This document shows, one piece after another, positions 27,101 to 39,100 of a stretch of 64,000 nt of DNA. Every line of letters begins with the position of its first letter. The stretch's first letter is position 1. The translations under genes were made by a program, and so were the position numbers. A model generated the notes under the pieces. That model ran no database searches, was not told where the DNA came from, and saw only the letters and a list, made by a program, of their open reading frames with translations. The stretch is from Hymenolepis diminuta (lineage: Eukaryota > Platyhelminthes > Cestoda > Cyclophyllidea > Hymenolepididae), in the NCBI GenBank assembly GCA_900708905.1, contig CAADRB010000025.1, positions 2,267,360 to 2,331,359 on the forward strand, in the 5' to 3' direction.

Positions 27101-30100
27101 TATTTTCAATTAAATTTCATACTTTTTTCTCTGCAGACTTTAAACAAGAAGGTAGAGGGTAAGAAATGCCACTTTTCCTTCAATTAATCATAAATTGCAA
27201 ACTGAAGAATGTCCATTTGCTAGACTTTTTTTAAGATTCAACTACAACACCCCCTCCTTTCGTTCATGTTTCTGCCTTTCAAGTAAAATAAAATTTTCGT
27301 CTTCCACAGTTTCATAAATGAATTATTAAAGGTGATCTCTTCCAATGCACAAATATTGTCTGTAATTGTGCCCCTATTACCGTTAATTACCGTGTGAATG
27401 GAACAAATTTGCTCTTGTTACCTGATGATGGCATTCCTTTTTTCCTTTATAAGCCTCTTGTGTGTTTTAGATCGTTCAGACTACAATTAATTAGTCCTCT
27501 TCAAATCACCGCTTAACGAATGAGTGTGCCGTTTTTATGTCAATTGTTTCAGCATTATTGCGGTTGAAAAGATACTTGAAACACAAGCATTTTTACTCCT
27601 CATTTTCCAGCTAAATTGTTGAACGAATTAGACTTATCGAACCACCAATCTAAATTGTAATTTCTTATTGTGACATATCTTGTTAGACTCTGATTTAACT
27701 CATTCTGGTGAACACAACTCAAAGGTTAACTATTGGTTGATATGTAACCAATTAGTTTGGGAACACAATTGGATTTGTAATTCGATTGGTTGTAGTTTCT
27801 CACGCGTGCGTGTGTGCGTGCTTGCGTAAATTTGGAAAAGTCGATACAAAAGTTGCTGATTAGTCAAAATCCTGCTCATAATTTCTCATCATCTTTTAGT
27901 CCTAGAAAATAGATAATTCGGTTAAGATACATACTAGTTAATAGTCTATAAATTATAAGTGATAGGTTACCCTGGTAAAAATACAATGATTACAAGAGCG
28001 AAGTATTTTTTACCAGTAAGATTATTGAAAGAATGCAAAAAATAAGGCGCGTACTTGCATTTATTTAATCTCTGATAGCTAGCATATTAAGCACGCCTTC
28101 CGAATTTCCATCTTTTAAATGTAGTATTAATGGATTACTGGATTCAAATAACACGACATATTTTAATCAAATTATTCAGGCTATAATGTACTGATTTCAA
28201 TAGTTTATGCAATGGAAGAGGAAAGGAGACATTGGTTAGTGAATTATAAATAGCGTGGGGAAAAAAGCAGATATGTAGGGTTGGGGACTACGCCCAATAG
28301 CTATGGGGTGGACACAGAACCCTTCCCTGGACTCCATTGAATTTCTTTTCCTCTTTTAGCCTCGTCTTTGACTATCTAATGAGAAATGGCTACTTGGCAA
28401 CCGCAAACGCCATGACCCGTCCTTCGATTGTTCCACGATCTTCTGTCAATAGCAAAGCCGCTGCTCTTAATGACACTGATTCGTCAAATCCCTCAGATGT
28501 CATCACATCTCCTCCCGTGGAATCTTCCAATTCTAAACTCATCTCCGTGGCACCCATCTCACTTAGCTTGAAACCTCAGGATATGATCAATGGGATTACT
28601 GATAAAGATGCCTCAGATTCGAATTCGTCCAACTTCAAGTCTTCGCCTACTCAACTCACTGCTCCTCAGGTAAGAAATTTGTATATTTATTACTTGGTTT
28701 ACTTTTTCAAATACATTGGTTCAATGTTGACAGAACAGAGACTTTATGTGAGGAACTAGACATTTCCTTCTCTCGTCCAAAAAAAGGATAAGCAAAGTTC
28801 TTATAAAATAGCTGAACATAAAGATGCATGGTGTTCAGGGTTAATTGTATTAAAAAATATGAAATTGGAAGGGTTTGGTCATACTAATCAAAGTTTTCTT
28901 TTAACTCAAGTTATGATCGGTCCCTCGTTCTTGCTAGTGCCTTCTGGATTGAGATATCTGAGAGTTTAAGCTCTGTTGAAGCTTAGCTTTAAAGGATTTA
29001 GGTGAAAAAATGAACCTTGTATCAGTGTCCATGAATAAATATTCACATTTTCTTGCGTTCCTCTCTTCACACACCTCACAGACCAATTCTTATACGTTTG
29101 ATAGCCGAAGATGTCGTACGTTTGCAATGATACATGTTAAAAGACTGGATAGCGAAACGTTTGCTGTTCGAAGTTATCAATAATCGTTCAATAATAGCTT
29201 CCCATTTAAGAATGCATTACCAACAGTCGCTATGGAGCCTCCCATATGAAAAATTCGAATCATCCTGCGCTCTTTATTAATCCGACTTAAATGGTGCGGT
29301 TAGTCATTCTGCACACTTGGTATGCACCGATGGACATCGGCTCAGGTGATCTCTAACTTTGTAGGCAAGCACGCTAACCGCTGTACAACGCATAATTTGT
29401 CGGTAGAAGGTACACTTAATCTGATTTAAGCAGTTTTTTAACAGCACTATACTGTTTAGCACTTTCTATCATTTTTTCTCTTGAGCGTCGAACGGTCTGT
29501 TTGTTTGAATACGAAATTATCAGTCCTTGTCACATACGTCACTCCTCTCCATTCCATACTAATTTTAACACCAGGAGTGTACTTTTAAGAGCAGATTCTG
29601 ACAGTGATATTAAGTTTGAATGAAAACTCTTGTAAACAATTGATTTCTTAAGTGTGTACAAGAAAGTGCAATTTCATTTTGCTATGTAACAAATTTTAGC
29701 TTTCTTTATGTTCAGGGTTCCTGCGGATCAGCTGTTATCCAATTAATTCGTATTTACACTTGTCATATGTCGTTGCTTCGAAACAATGGGGTCAATCTAT
29801 GGTTTGTTCATTAAATTCCTACGTTTCTGAAGCTTTTGTCGATCCTGAGAGAGAAATTTTCATTTCATCTTTGTAAGTGTGTCTTGTAGATAACAACCTG
29901 GTTTTTCTGGGTGCATATTGAGCGGTATTAAATGAATGGTGTTTGTTAGGCATACATAGGTCCACCTATTTTGATTGGATTTAGTCGCAAACACCTATTT
30001 AATTTCCCCCTGATCAGCAGATACTCAACTGCTTTATTTCAAGTCGTATCGAAAATAGCATTTCCTTCCATCGGGTTATAGCATCTGCCATTCCCTCAAG

Positions 30101-33100
30101 TAGCTTCTTAATTGTCCCTATTGGTTAAATCCCCGCATTTACACCTAGACATTTGAACTTTAGCTTAGCACCCTTTTCTTCTCCTACCACCCACCCATGT
30201 TCCGAAATTCTTCTTATTGCTATCCTGATCGTTACACTTCAGTCTCTTACCCATCTTGTTCTGTTGTGAAGATCGTAACGGAAAGAAAGGTAATTTCCTA
30301 TCTTCTCTGTTCTACATTAATCTCTGAGAACTTATAGCTTTATCGAATCTTTTATTATGTAGTTAAATAAGCGATTATCCTTGGGGAATAATATGTTAAT
30401 TAGATATTAAAAACCATAGATTTCATTACGCTTGATTTACAGAATTCAAGTCCCATCTGTAAAATGATGACATCCCTCAATTTATCTTTTATGAAACTTA
30501 GGATTTGTCTGCAGACGAGTGACTAGAAGATTATCACCAAAATTATTAAAAGGATACCTTTGTTGTGGTTAGGTTAAAAAATGGATAACCCTTCTCTATA
30601 TTTGACTAAAGTAGGAATCAATTTGCCTCTATGACATAAGAAATTGAGCATCCACCCACGTGTCTATGTACTTCCACTTCTGCCATCCAATTACCTAGCG
30701 ACCTTGTACGCGTACAAATGAGGGGGGGGGGAGGGGTTGGTGATAACTGTAGGAATGTGCAGGCAGGCAAACTACTCAGTCGAGTTGGGTCCGTCAAAAA
30801 TGCCAATTCGAGGTTTGCGAATCGCTCCTCCTGATTGGTGTTTGTATGCATGTAAGATGAGTTTTTTGTTTGTGTTTTGTGATGAATGTGTCTCCTCTAA
30901 TCTATGTGTGGAGTTTAATTCAGGCATTCACATATGTAGATTCACATTAATTGGCCCTTTATTAGGTTTATGCGTACATGTGCGCCTAGAAAAAGTGTTT
31001 TATAATATTACTATCAATTATTTTAGTGATTCATATGTGCAGAACTCTTAAACTTGATTTTTGTTATTTTCTTTGAAGTGGGATATAGAGATTTCACCAC
31101 TTACTTTCTTGGTTAAAGTGATTGTTAGTGATAATCTAGCTAAAGTTTCGAATCTAGTTTCACAGGCAGATTATTATGTATAATTTAATCTTCTTCTATT
31201 AGGCATTTAAATGAATGAAATACGGCTAGATGGGGCCAATTTAGGGGGAGCTCGTGCTAGTCTCGTCTAATTACCTTTCTTTAATACTTCACCTGGAAAT
31301 CTTATGCTGTTAACTTCTGTTAAATCTCCTCTCTAGCACTAAAGTCCCATCGTAGGAGACTTCCCAAACTCAGTAAGGGAAATTTTCACAATGCTTCACT
31401 TTTGAGGAAGGGAGGCATCCTAGAATCACTCATACTGAAAACTCGCATTCTACCATCCCTCTTGTTAATCACAATCAGCCAGTACAGTTAGCCATCCATG
31501 TCTTTAGATGTACACCGATGGCCATCGATCTCGTGATCTCTGATTTGGTAGACGTGAACGTTGATTAATTCGTGTCCTCAAACACTCATTTTGAGTAGAA
31601 TAGTAGCATCCTGGAGCCTCTGTGATTGAAAAACATTTTGCATCGATGTGATGCTTGACAAATCAAGTCTAAAGTCATATGTATATTGGATGTGATTTCC
31701 ACTCCGTTTTCAAGCGTGGAATCTGGACTAACTTCGTACATGAATGATTTTTTTGATAAGAAGAAAGCTATGAAATGTTTTCTCAGCTTTCGACCCAATT
31801 TCAAAAGGGACTGTTTACTATTTATATGGAATGTTACCGCTGTCGCTCATCATTTTATGCCGGCCTTTTAAATTTATAAATGTTTACCCTTATGCTTTTT
31901 CTACTTTGTTTTTAATTTAGGGCTCAGCGTTTGTCTCATGTCTCGCCTCGGCTTTGTTAAAGAATTTTCCACCAATATACCTGCCAAATATACGTATTTA
32001 GTCCCTTCACCCCTAAGTAGGACATTTTGGACTGTTAGTTACACAATCCGGGAATGGGCGTTTAGCCACTCCAAACTTTCAGATGTTGGTGCAATATTAT
32101 TAGATATCCCAGTTAAATGACGGTACAACGTCTCGACACTACGCTGTATTTTGCGTACAGGTGGAAGATCCGATGTCTATAAATAGACCTGTAGGTTTTC
32201 TTTCTGAAAAAAAACGGTAAAAGTGGCGGCAAAATGTTTTTGCTCTCTTTAAAGGAGGCAGAACCTGATTTATGTTTCATATACGCTATCCTATGAAAGC
32301 ACTTTTCGATACAACACCGCTACAGTCAAGTTAAACTAATGCAGACAGCAGGCTGGCTGCTCGGATACCTAGCTTGCTAAACTTGTTGATCGTTTAATCG
32401 CGAAATGTTTGTTAGTTTTTCTCCCCTCGTACTGAAAGGAGGAAAGTACTTTAAGTGAAAAGGGAAGTCGTTACGTCAGATTTTCACCCTGTCAGTGTCA
32501 GATATTGCTATCATTAATTATTAGTTATCTAGGCATAACGAGTTGAACCGGCCATTCATTCTCTATTTAAATAAATTATTTCATTATTCCCCCTTTTGAT
32601 CTCTTTTTTTTCAACTAACTAACTAATTCTATTAGAATAATTGGATCAATTAAATAGGGTTGGTCTGCTACTGATAGTAAAATGTTCGTTTTTGCCTTCA
32701 GTCGCTTTCTTTTATTGGCCAAACTTTACCAATGCGATTGGTCCTTCTGGGGTCTGAGTATGCTCTAATGGGCGTTGAACCTATGACAACCGGCTTCACA
32801 GACGAGCATGATCATCTTTTTTTCTTCAGAAAACTAATTATTGAGGTAAAAGTAATCCGTTCAACTTAGAATGATTAGTTTGCAAGGTAAGACAAACATG
32901 CTACTACACAAAGACCAATACCTAAAATCGTTGATCGTGAAATGTTCGTTTTTTTCACCTCTGCGATTTTGCACAACTTGGTGGCCTGGGCAGATGTGCT
33001 GAAGAAAGCACTTTAAGTAAGGAACGTGTGTGTGGATTTTGACCTTGCACAAATGTCAGACATAGATAGATCATTTAGGCATGATGGATTATTCCAGTCT

Positions 33101-36100
33101 TATATTATATCATTCACCCGGCACTGCTTGAAATCAGTGGCTTCACTTGTCATTTTTTTCCTCCTAATAACTAAGCCATTGACCCTGATTAGCACAATTA
33201 GTTGATAAGGCTTTGGAGATAGCAACATGCTGGCAATTTGGTCGTGAAATCCCATGTCTTTCTCATTTCTTCGGCAATGTTTGTGCAAATTGTTGACCTG
33301 GATTGATGGAGTGGGACACATTTTGAGTGTTGAACTTAGATTTGTCATTAACCATCTAGGCCCGTTCTATTCGCATTCTAGTTGTCATGGCTATTAAGAT
33401 ATTCACGGTGTTATAACTAATTAAAGTCAACCAGTTTAGAACAATGTCTGCCAAAATATATATGAATTTAAGTCTCCGTTTCTGAAGAAGTTAACATTTC
33501 AATGCAATAGTCTTCAGATATAACTCCGTCTGAACTTAAAACTCTCAAATATATCGATATCTTAGAAATAAGGAAACACGGAAGACTTCCTGAGTTCATG
33601 AGGATTCTTTACTTTTCTGAACTGAAATCCTCACTTTTATTTAGCTCCTCTTCTTAGATCTGAACATTAGTTGACCTTTTTTTTATCGATTGCGTCAATA
33701 TTGTAGCATAGGACGTAATTTGTATGTTCATTTGCGAACATCGAGAAATGAAGGAGGATTAAGTAAATTAATTGTGAAATCATGCATTATTGTTATAATT
33801 GAACCTACTTACTCAAGCAGCCTAATTTCTTTTTTTACATATCAGATCCGTATTGGCGGAACTTAGCTTTGTTCCCACCGCTTCATCAATTAGTATGACC
33901 GTTTACTTAAATTACTATTTGATTGAATTATAATCACATTTAATTTAATTTATAGAACAACCGCTTTGTGATTTTATACCGAATTAAAGTGATCCGCTTT
34001 AGGTTAGCCTTAAATACATAAGTCCTTTTTAAAATTTGTTGTCATCGCTTATCTTGACCATTTTATGATAAGTAAATATGCTACATGTGTTGTTCCACCC
34101 TCCTTTTCGAGTTACGATATTGTTTCACAATGATGTATAAGATTGCCTTGTTTGAAATAGTTGTTTTTCAAAGATCCGATCTGCGATTTAGAATTATATT
34201 CTAGATTCTTTATTAAGCCAGTTTGGGTATTTTTAATCTTAAATTTTCTTCAGAATCTTCCATTCCCGACTTTTTTGTAATTTCTCTGGATGACTCGTAC
34301 TCGTAAATTGGTTTTTAATAAATCCATTAAAGCCTTGGAGTTCCGCAGTGACCATCTTATCTACGTAGAATTTCAGCTAACTGACTACTAAACATACGCA
34401 TTCTCTGATTCCTTCCAATTCAGCTCTATCCGTTTTATCTTCGCCTTCTTCCTATCTTGTTTTGTGACGAGGATCGCATTTATCACTTACTAGTTTGTTT
34501 AGTAAACCTCTTTAGAGGGCCTTAATACTGTATTATTATTTTCTAGATAAAAAAAAGTAATTTTTCACAATTTCGATTATCCACTTCCATGATCCTGAAA
34601 TATTAAGGTAAATTAGTTCCATTCCATCAAAAGGGGAAAACTATTTTAATGTGAGAAAAATATTTTTTCAATTTTTCCTCTTGACAAAATTACCTTTATC
34701 ATTTTTTCTGCAATATTTCCCATAGACGTAATATGCTATTGGTTCCTTTGTATGCTTCAAGGTCATAATTAAGTTAGTAAAATGCCTAACCGACTTTGTG
34801 CATTCCTCCCTTTTTCTCTCTCTTCCCTATCTGTAACTGGCATATCGGACTTGCAGACCGCAAAAGGTGGCGACGCGGCCTTGAAAAAGAATTGAACATT
34901 TGTATATTGAACCAGGAAATCACTTTGTAGAGGAATTCAAACTTATCCTGATGAAACGGCAGGAACGGAAGGAGTTAATTCTGAAGAAACAGGAGAAACA
35001 CTATGAACAATGCTGAGGGAAGAGTAAGAAATTCTTGCCATCCTGCTAGAAGAGTTTCCCAGAATCAGGAATATGGAAACTGGAAATAAGGATATTTCCT
35101 TTCTCCAACCATCTGCAGAATACTTGGCTTGACAATGATCCAGAAGCAGATCGAACTTTTTCTAACTGGTTTGGAAAATGTGAGGATGTTTTCCGAAACG
35201 GCCTTGCTCATATCCCAGATAATTTAAAAGTCAGTCTATTATTGTGCAAGTTTGGAACTGCTGAATGTGAAAGGCTCACAAGTTTCATCTATCCCAGCAC
35301 AATTTCGGACCTTAATTTTGGCGAAACTGTCTTGATTCTGTCTGAATTGTTTGGTGAAAAGTCTTCCGACCTCCGAAAATAATTTAAATGTCTTACTCCT
35401 TTCAAAAGACCTGATGAAGACTGCCTTATGCCTACCGTGTGAGTAATTTTCTTGAGTTCTTCGAATTTTCGGCCATTTCAAAAGATCATCTAAGACGTGT
35501 ACTGTTTTTGATTAGTCTTGGTGAATTTCGTTATCGAAACGTTTGTTATCGAATTTTCAGAATGATTGAAGAAAGTGATAAAGTCACATTAGAGGGCCTT
35601 GAAAATGCATGAAGTTGGACATCAAGTGTGGCAGTGGCGTGACTCAGCGAATACCGACTAAAAACAATTATATGAAACAACCTGGAAGAATCTACGGTGA
35701 AAATGTTTTCACGAATGCATCCTCTCCCCTTAAAACGCTATCCGAATTCTAGCTTTCCAATAAATTGCGCTTTGTCCGATTTTGTCCTTTCAAGTCTGCG
35801 AATGGTGTGGCAAAGGAATGAAAACAGAAAAAGAAAACATGATCCGGTAAGTCAAACGGTGAACTCTTCGAAATTCATGAGCGTTTACTCTACGAATGAG
35901 GTGTGAATAAGCGAAAATGTATGACTGTGCAGATAAATGGTTGTAAGATTTAGTTGCAGCTGGACAGAGCCTCTGGTATCACTCTGATTTTACGGAAAAC
36001 ATGGAGAGATTTGGACAGACCAACACTGATTCCTTCAAATGTGGTTGCAATGAATGTTTCCTGTAAATAATCTGAAATTAGAAGGTGAACTGAAATGTGA

Positions 36101-39100
36101 TCAGCGAAAACGAACAAAGTGCTTCTTTACTAAAAAATCTGTATTACCTAATCGGTCTTGACTGGTTGGACGAGCTGAGACGAATAAAAAAATATCGCCC
36201 AGACTGCTGAACGAAAGGCACAGCACAAATTGAATCAGAATAATTCGAAAAAAGGGAAGCAGCATCCTGAATTGAATCTTGCTTTAGCCATAGAAATGAC
36301 GCGAGAATTGAGGGTGAACTATAGTAAGCAAACGGAAAACGAAGATGTTCCTTTGAAAACAAAAATGAATGCAGGCTGCTGTCAGGGATGCCCTAAGTGA
36401 AAGAAGCGTGCCCCCGAATCAAGAAATATGAAGAAGTAAAGTCTAACAGAAAAGGGAAGGGGACGACGGCAACTGTTCTATTATACTTTTGGACGACTTC
36501 AAATCGAATGCTTGGTGGAAGATCTCCAATGAAATTACTAGTGGAAAGAAGTGGCAGACTGAAACTGACCGAATCACCTGAATGTACTCTCGCCAGGAAA
36601 GATGGCAGAAATGACTAAATGACTTGAAGTGAACTCGAAGAAATTCAGGAGACGTCAAGAGGGAAATATTATTTCAATGTGAGAAAAAATATTTCCCCTG
36701 TATAAAATTTTTATTATTTATATCTGCAATATTTCCGTGAGCCTAATATTTATATTTTTGGCCAGTTTGCATATTTCAAGGTCGTAAAGTAGATTTTGTG
36801 CTAAATTGACATGTGCTCCCTCTTTACCTGTCCGGACGCTGGGGTATTGGTGCAGATCGTAAAACATACATTTTAAATTATTTTGAAAAATAGTCAATCA
36901 GGCATGCATAACGGGGACGAATGGCCATTAATTGGACACTTTCTTCGTCCACGTGAATATGTAAATTATTTTTCACCCCTTTCTCTGCCACCTTCCCTAC
37001 TCCTCCCTCGAGTAGAAACTCTTATTGCAATTCCATATTGTTGCCTCTTTCATACGGCCCGGATTGAATTTTGCGTTGCCTACCTACTGTTTGAATACGT
37101 GTTTTGGCTTGTGCCATTAGTAAATACTTTCTCTGATGCCCCTCCTTTTTTGTCATTGCCTACGTGATTGGGTAAAAATTTCATTTTTCGATTTATTTTA
37201 AAGAGTTGCTGTATCTCCTCTGGTATTAAACTTATTCGTTTATTTCTATCACTGCTCTAAAACCCATTTGGCTTACTGAGTCCTCTTTATTCGGTAGATT
37301 CTTGCTTAAATTGCAAGTTACTATTAAGTAAAAATCAATAATTTCAATCAGATCAAAGATTTTGTTAGAAGGGACCATTGAAAGGAGTTGCTAACAGACT
37401 ATAATAAGATCGTGTTGAGCAAACGCTCTTTTCTGAAATATTCACCACAACCACAAGATAGGCAGGAGACCGAGAATGTTTTGTGAAAATTTGCATTAGA
37501 AAACAAATGAGACGCCTATTTTGTGGATTTTTAAACGAGACTAAGTCTTGGAAGAAAGCAGAGCTCAGTTTGTAAGAATCACATATTTAGAGCAATCTCT
37601 CGAGAAATGGTTAATAATTGCAAACTACAAAATCATAGAAAATATATGAATCGTTTATTTTATTCATAATACATTATATCAGATTTTATTAACCTGAACT
37701 CTACATCCAACCTTAGGAGGTATTATATTATATTTTATTGTCAACCAAATGTGACATTTAGGCATTATAAATCTCCCTCTTTTTCATATCTTGTCAATAT
37801 CTGAAATTACATGTTTGCAATCAGAAAAATAAACGACACAAATGAGAGGCATATCCTTTAATTGAGTTCGTGTATGTCTGCATTTGGGGAGAAGGGGGAA
37901 TTGGGGATATCACCATTACTATTAATTAAATTTGCCCATGCTATTATTATTATTGTTGTTGTTTGAAATTTCGCAACTAGATATTGCTACCTTGATAAAA
38001 GAGAAAAAGGGGAGAGGGGGATAGGAACAAAATTAGACTGATCGCCTATCACTGCCTCTCCTCTTTTTTCTCTCCAATTCCCTTATCTCATTGCGTCCTC
38101 AAATGGGAGTAAGGGAATTTGAGAGGGCGTTTTTGACATTAAAGGGAAGAATCTGATCATTAAGCGCTCTGATTGTTGGCCTATTAACAAAGTTCGTGTT
38201 TGATTGACATATGTTTGAGCTGAGATTCGTTTTATTTCGATCTATGTAGTCTTTTGAATAGCTGTTGGCTTACGATTTCTTGATGTTTTTGGTATCCATT
38301 CAGAAATTTAGTAGTGTTCGTAATATACCACGACCGCAACTTATTTAAATAATAAGTCAGGTTACTCACAATGATAGAATAGTTTGAATGTAGTCTTGTT
38401 GTCATCCCCATTTATTTACAAATATAATCGGTGGGAACTCCACATATGAAGATTGCTGAGTAGTAGTTGCTAGGGCTTCACTGATATTCGCAGCCTCTGC
38501 ACTATTATCCCTCTATTCCTCCTTCGCTTTTTCCATCTTGCTTGTAGTCGACATCGCATATTTCGTCATTGCAAAATTGTAAATGAGCTAAATATCTAGC
38601 CTAGCTTTTACCGATTGTGTTCATTATCGCCTTTTTTGGTTGTACTTCCTACCTCTTCCCTTCTTGGCACATGCTTGATTATTTAAGCCGACTTTCAATT
38701 TTTACCTGAAGTATATTTTTCTTAAATTTATTAAATTGAAGTTAGCTTTAACAAATAACTCATATCATTATTATCAAAAATTTTATGAAATTTTAGGAGA
38801 TTTCAACCGCAGCATGAGGCGAAATGAAACTTAAATATGGTTTCTTATCCAATTTCTTATCTTGCCTTTAATCTTTTCTTCACTTTCTTTTGGGTTGTAG
38901 TTCTTCTCATCTCTTGATGCATGTGTCACAGCACAAGATTATGACTTCCTACTGCTAGCTAGGATGACCGCAATATAAAGTTGCTAACCGTAAAGCCTGG
39001 GGTGACTAAGTCCCTCACCCACAGAACCGCTAATTTATCAGCCCCAGTGTACCTAAAGGTAAAACTTTGATGAAAGATTGAATACATTTACTCTGTAGGT

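Larger units (their letters stand above)
34626..36866 (+). mobile_element. Decayed short LTR retrotransposon (Ty3/gypsy-like gag-protease remnant)
   Basis: Two diverged direct repeats of about 215-245 bases (about 34,626-34,868 and 36,651-36,866) share blocks such as aatgtgagaaaaaatattt, tctgcaatatttcc and caaggtcgtaa. They flank about 1.8 kb. A TGG-starting stretch (tggcgacgcggcc, 34,870) follows the left repeat as a plausible tRNA primer-binding site. Inside, 35,100-35,640 shows a Gag-like segment with stops. Near 35,930-36,180 there are remains of a retropepsin-type protease, with a changed active-site triplet (DRA where DTG/DTA/DSG is usual), and a following GLDWL-like motif. I saw no reverse transcriptase, RNase H or integrase. 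The element is inactive and sits in the 13-kb RanBP9 intron. Confidence 0.72.

Noticed and set aside
31922..32120. 60-codon frame after a good acceptor (ttttaatttag) as an extra exon
   Set aside because: It ends in a stop and has no donor in a compatible phase, so it would truncate RanBP9 between LisH and CTLH. No family motif.
35239..35481. 80-codon minus-strand frame in the LTR element
   Set aside because: It is antisense to the Gag-like segment and explained by it.
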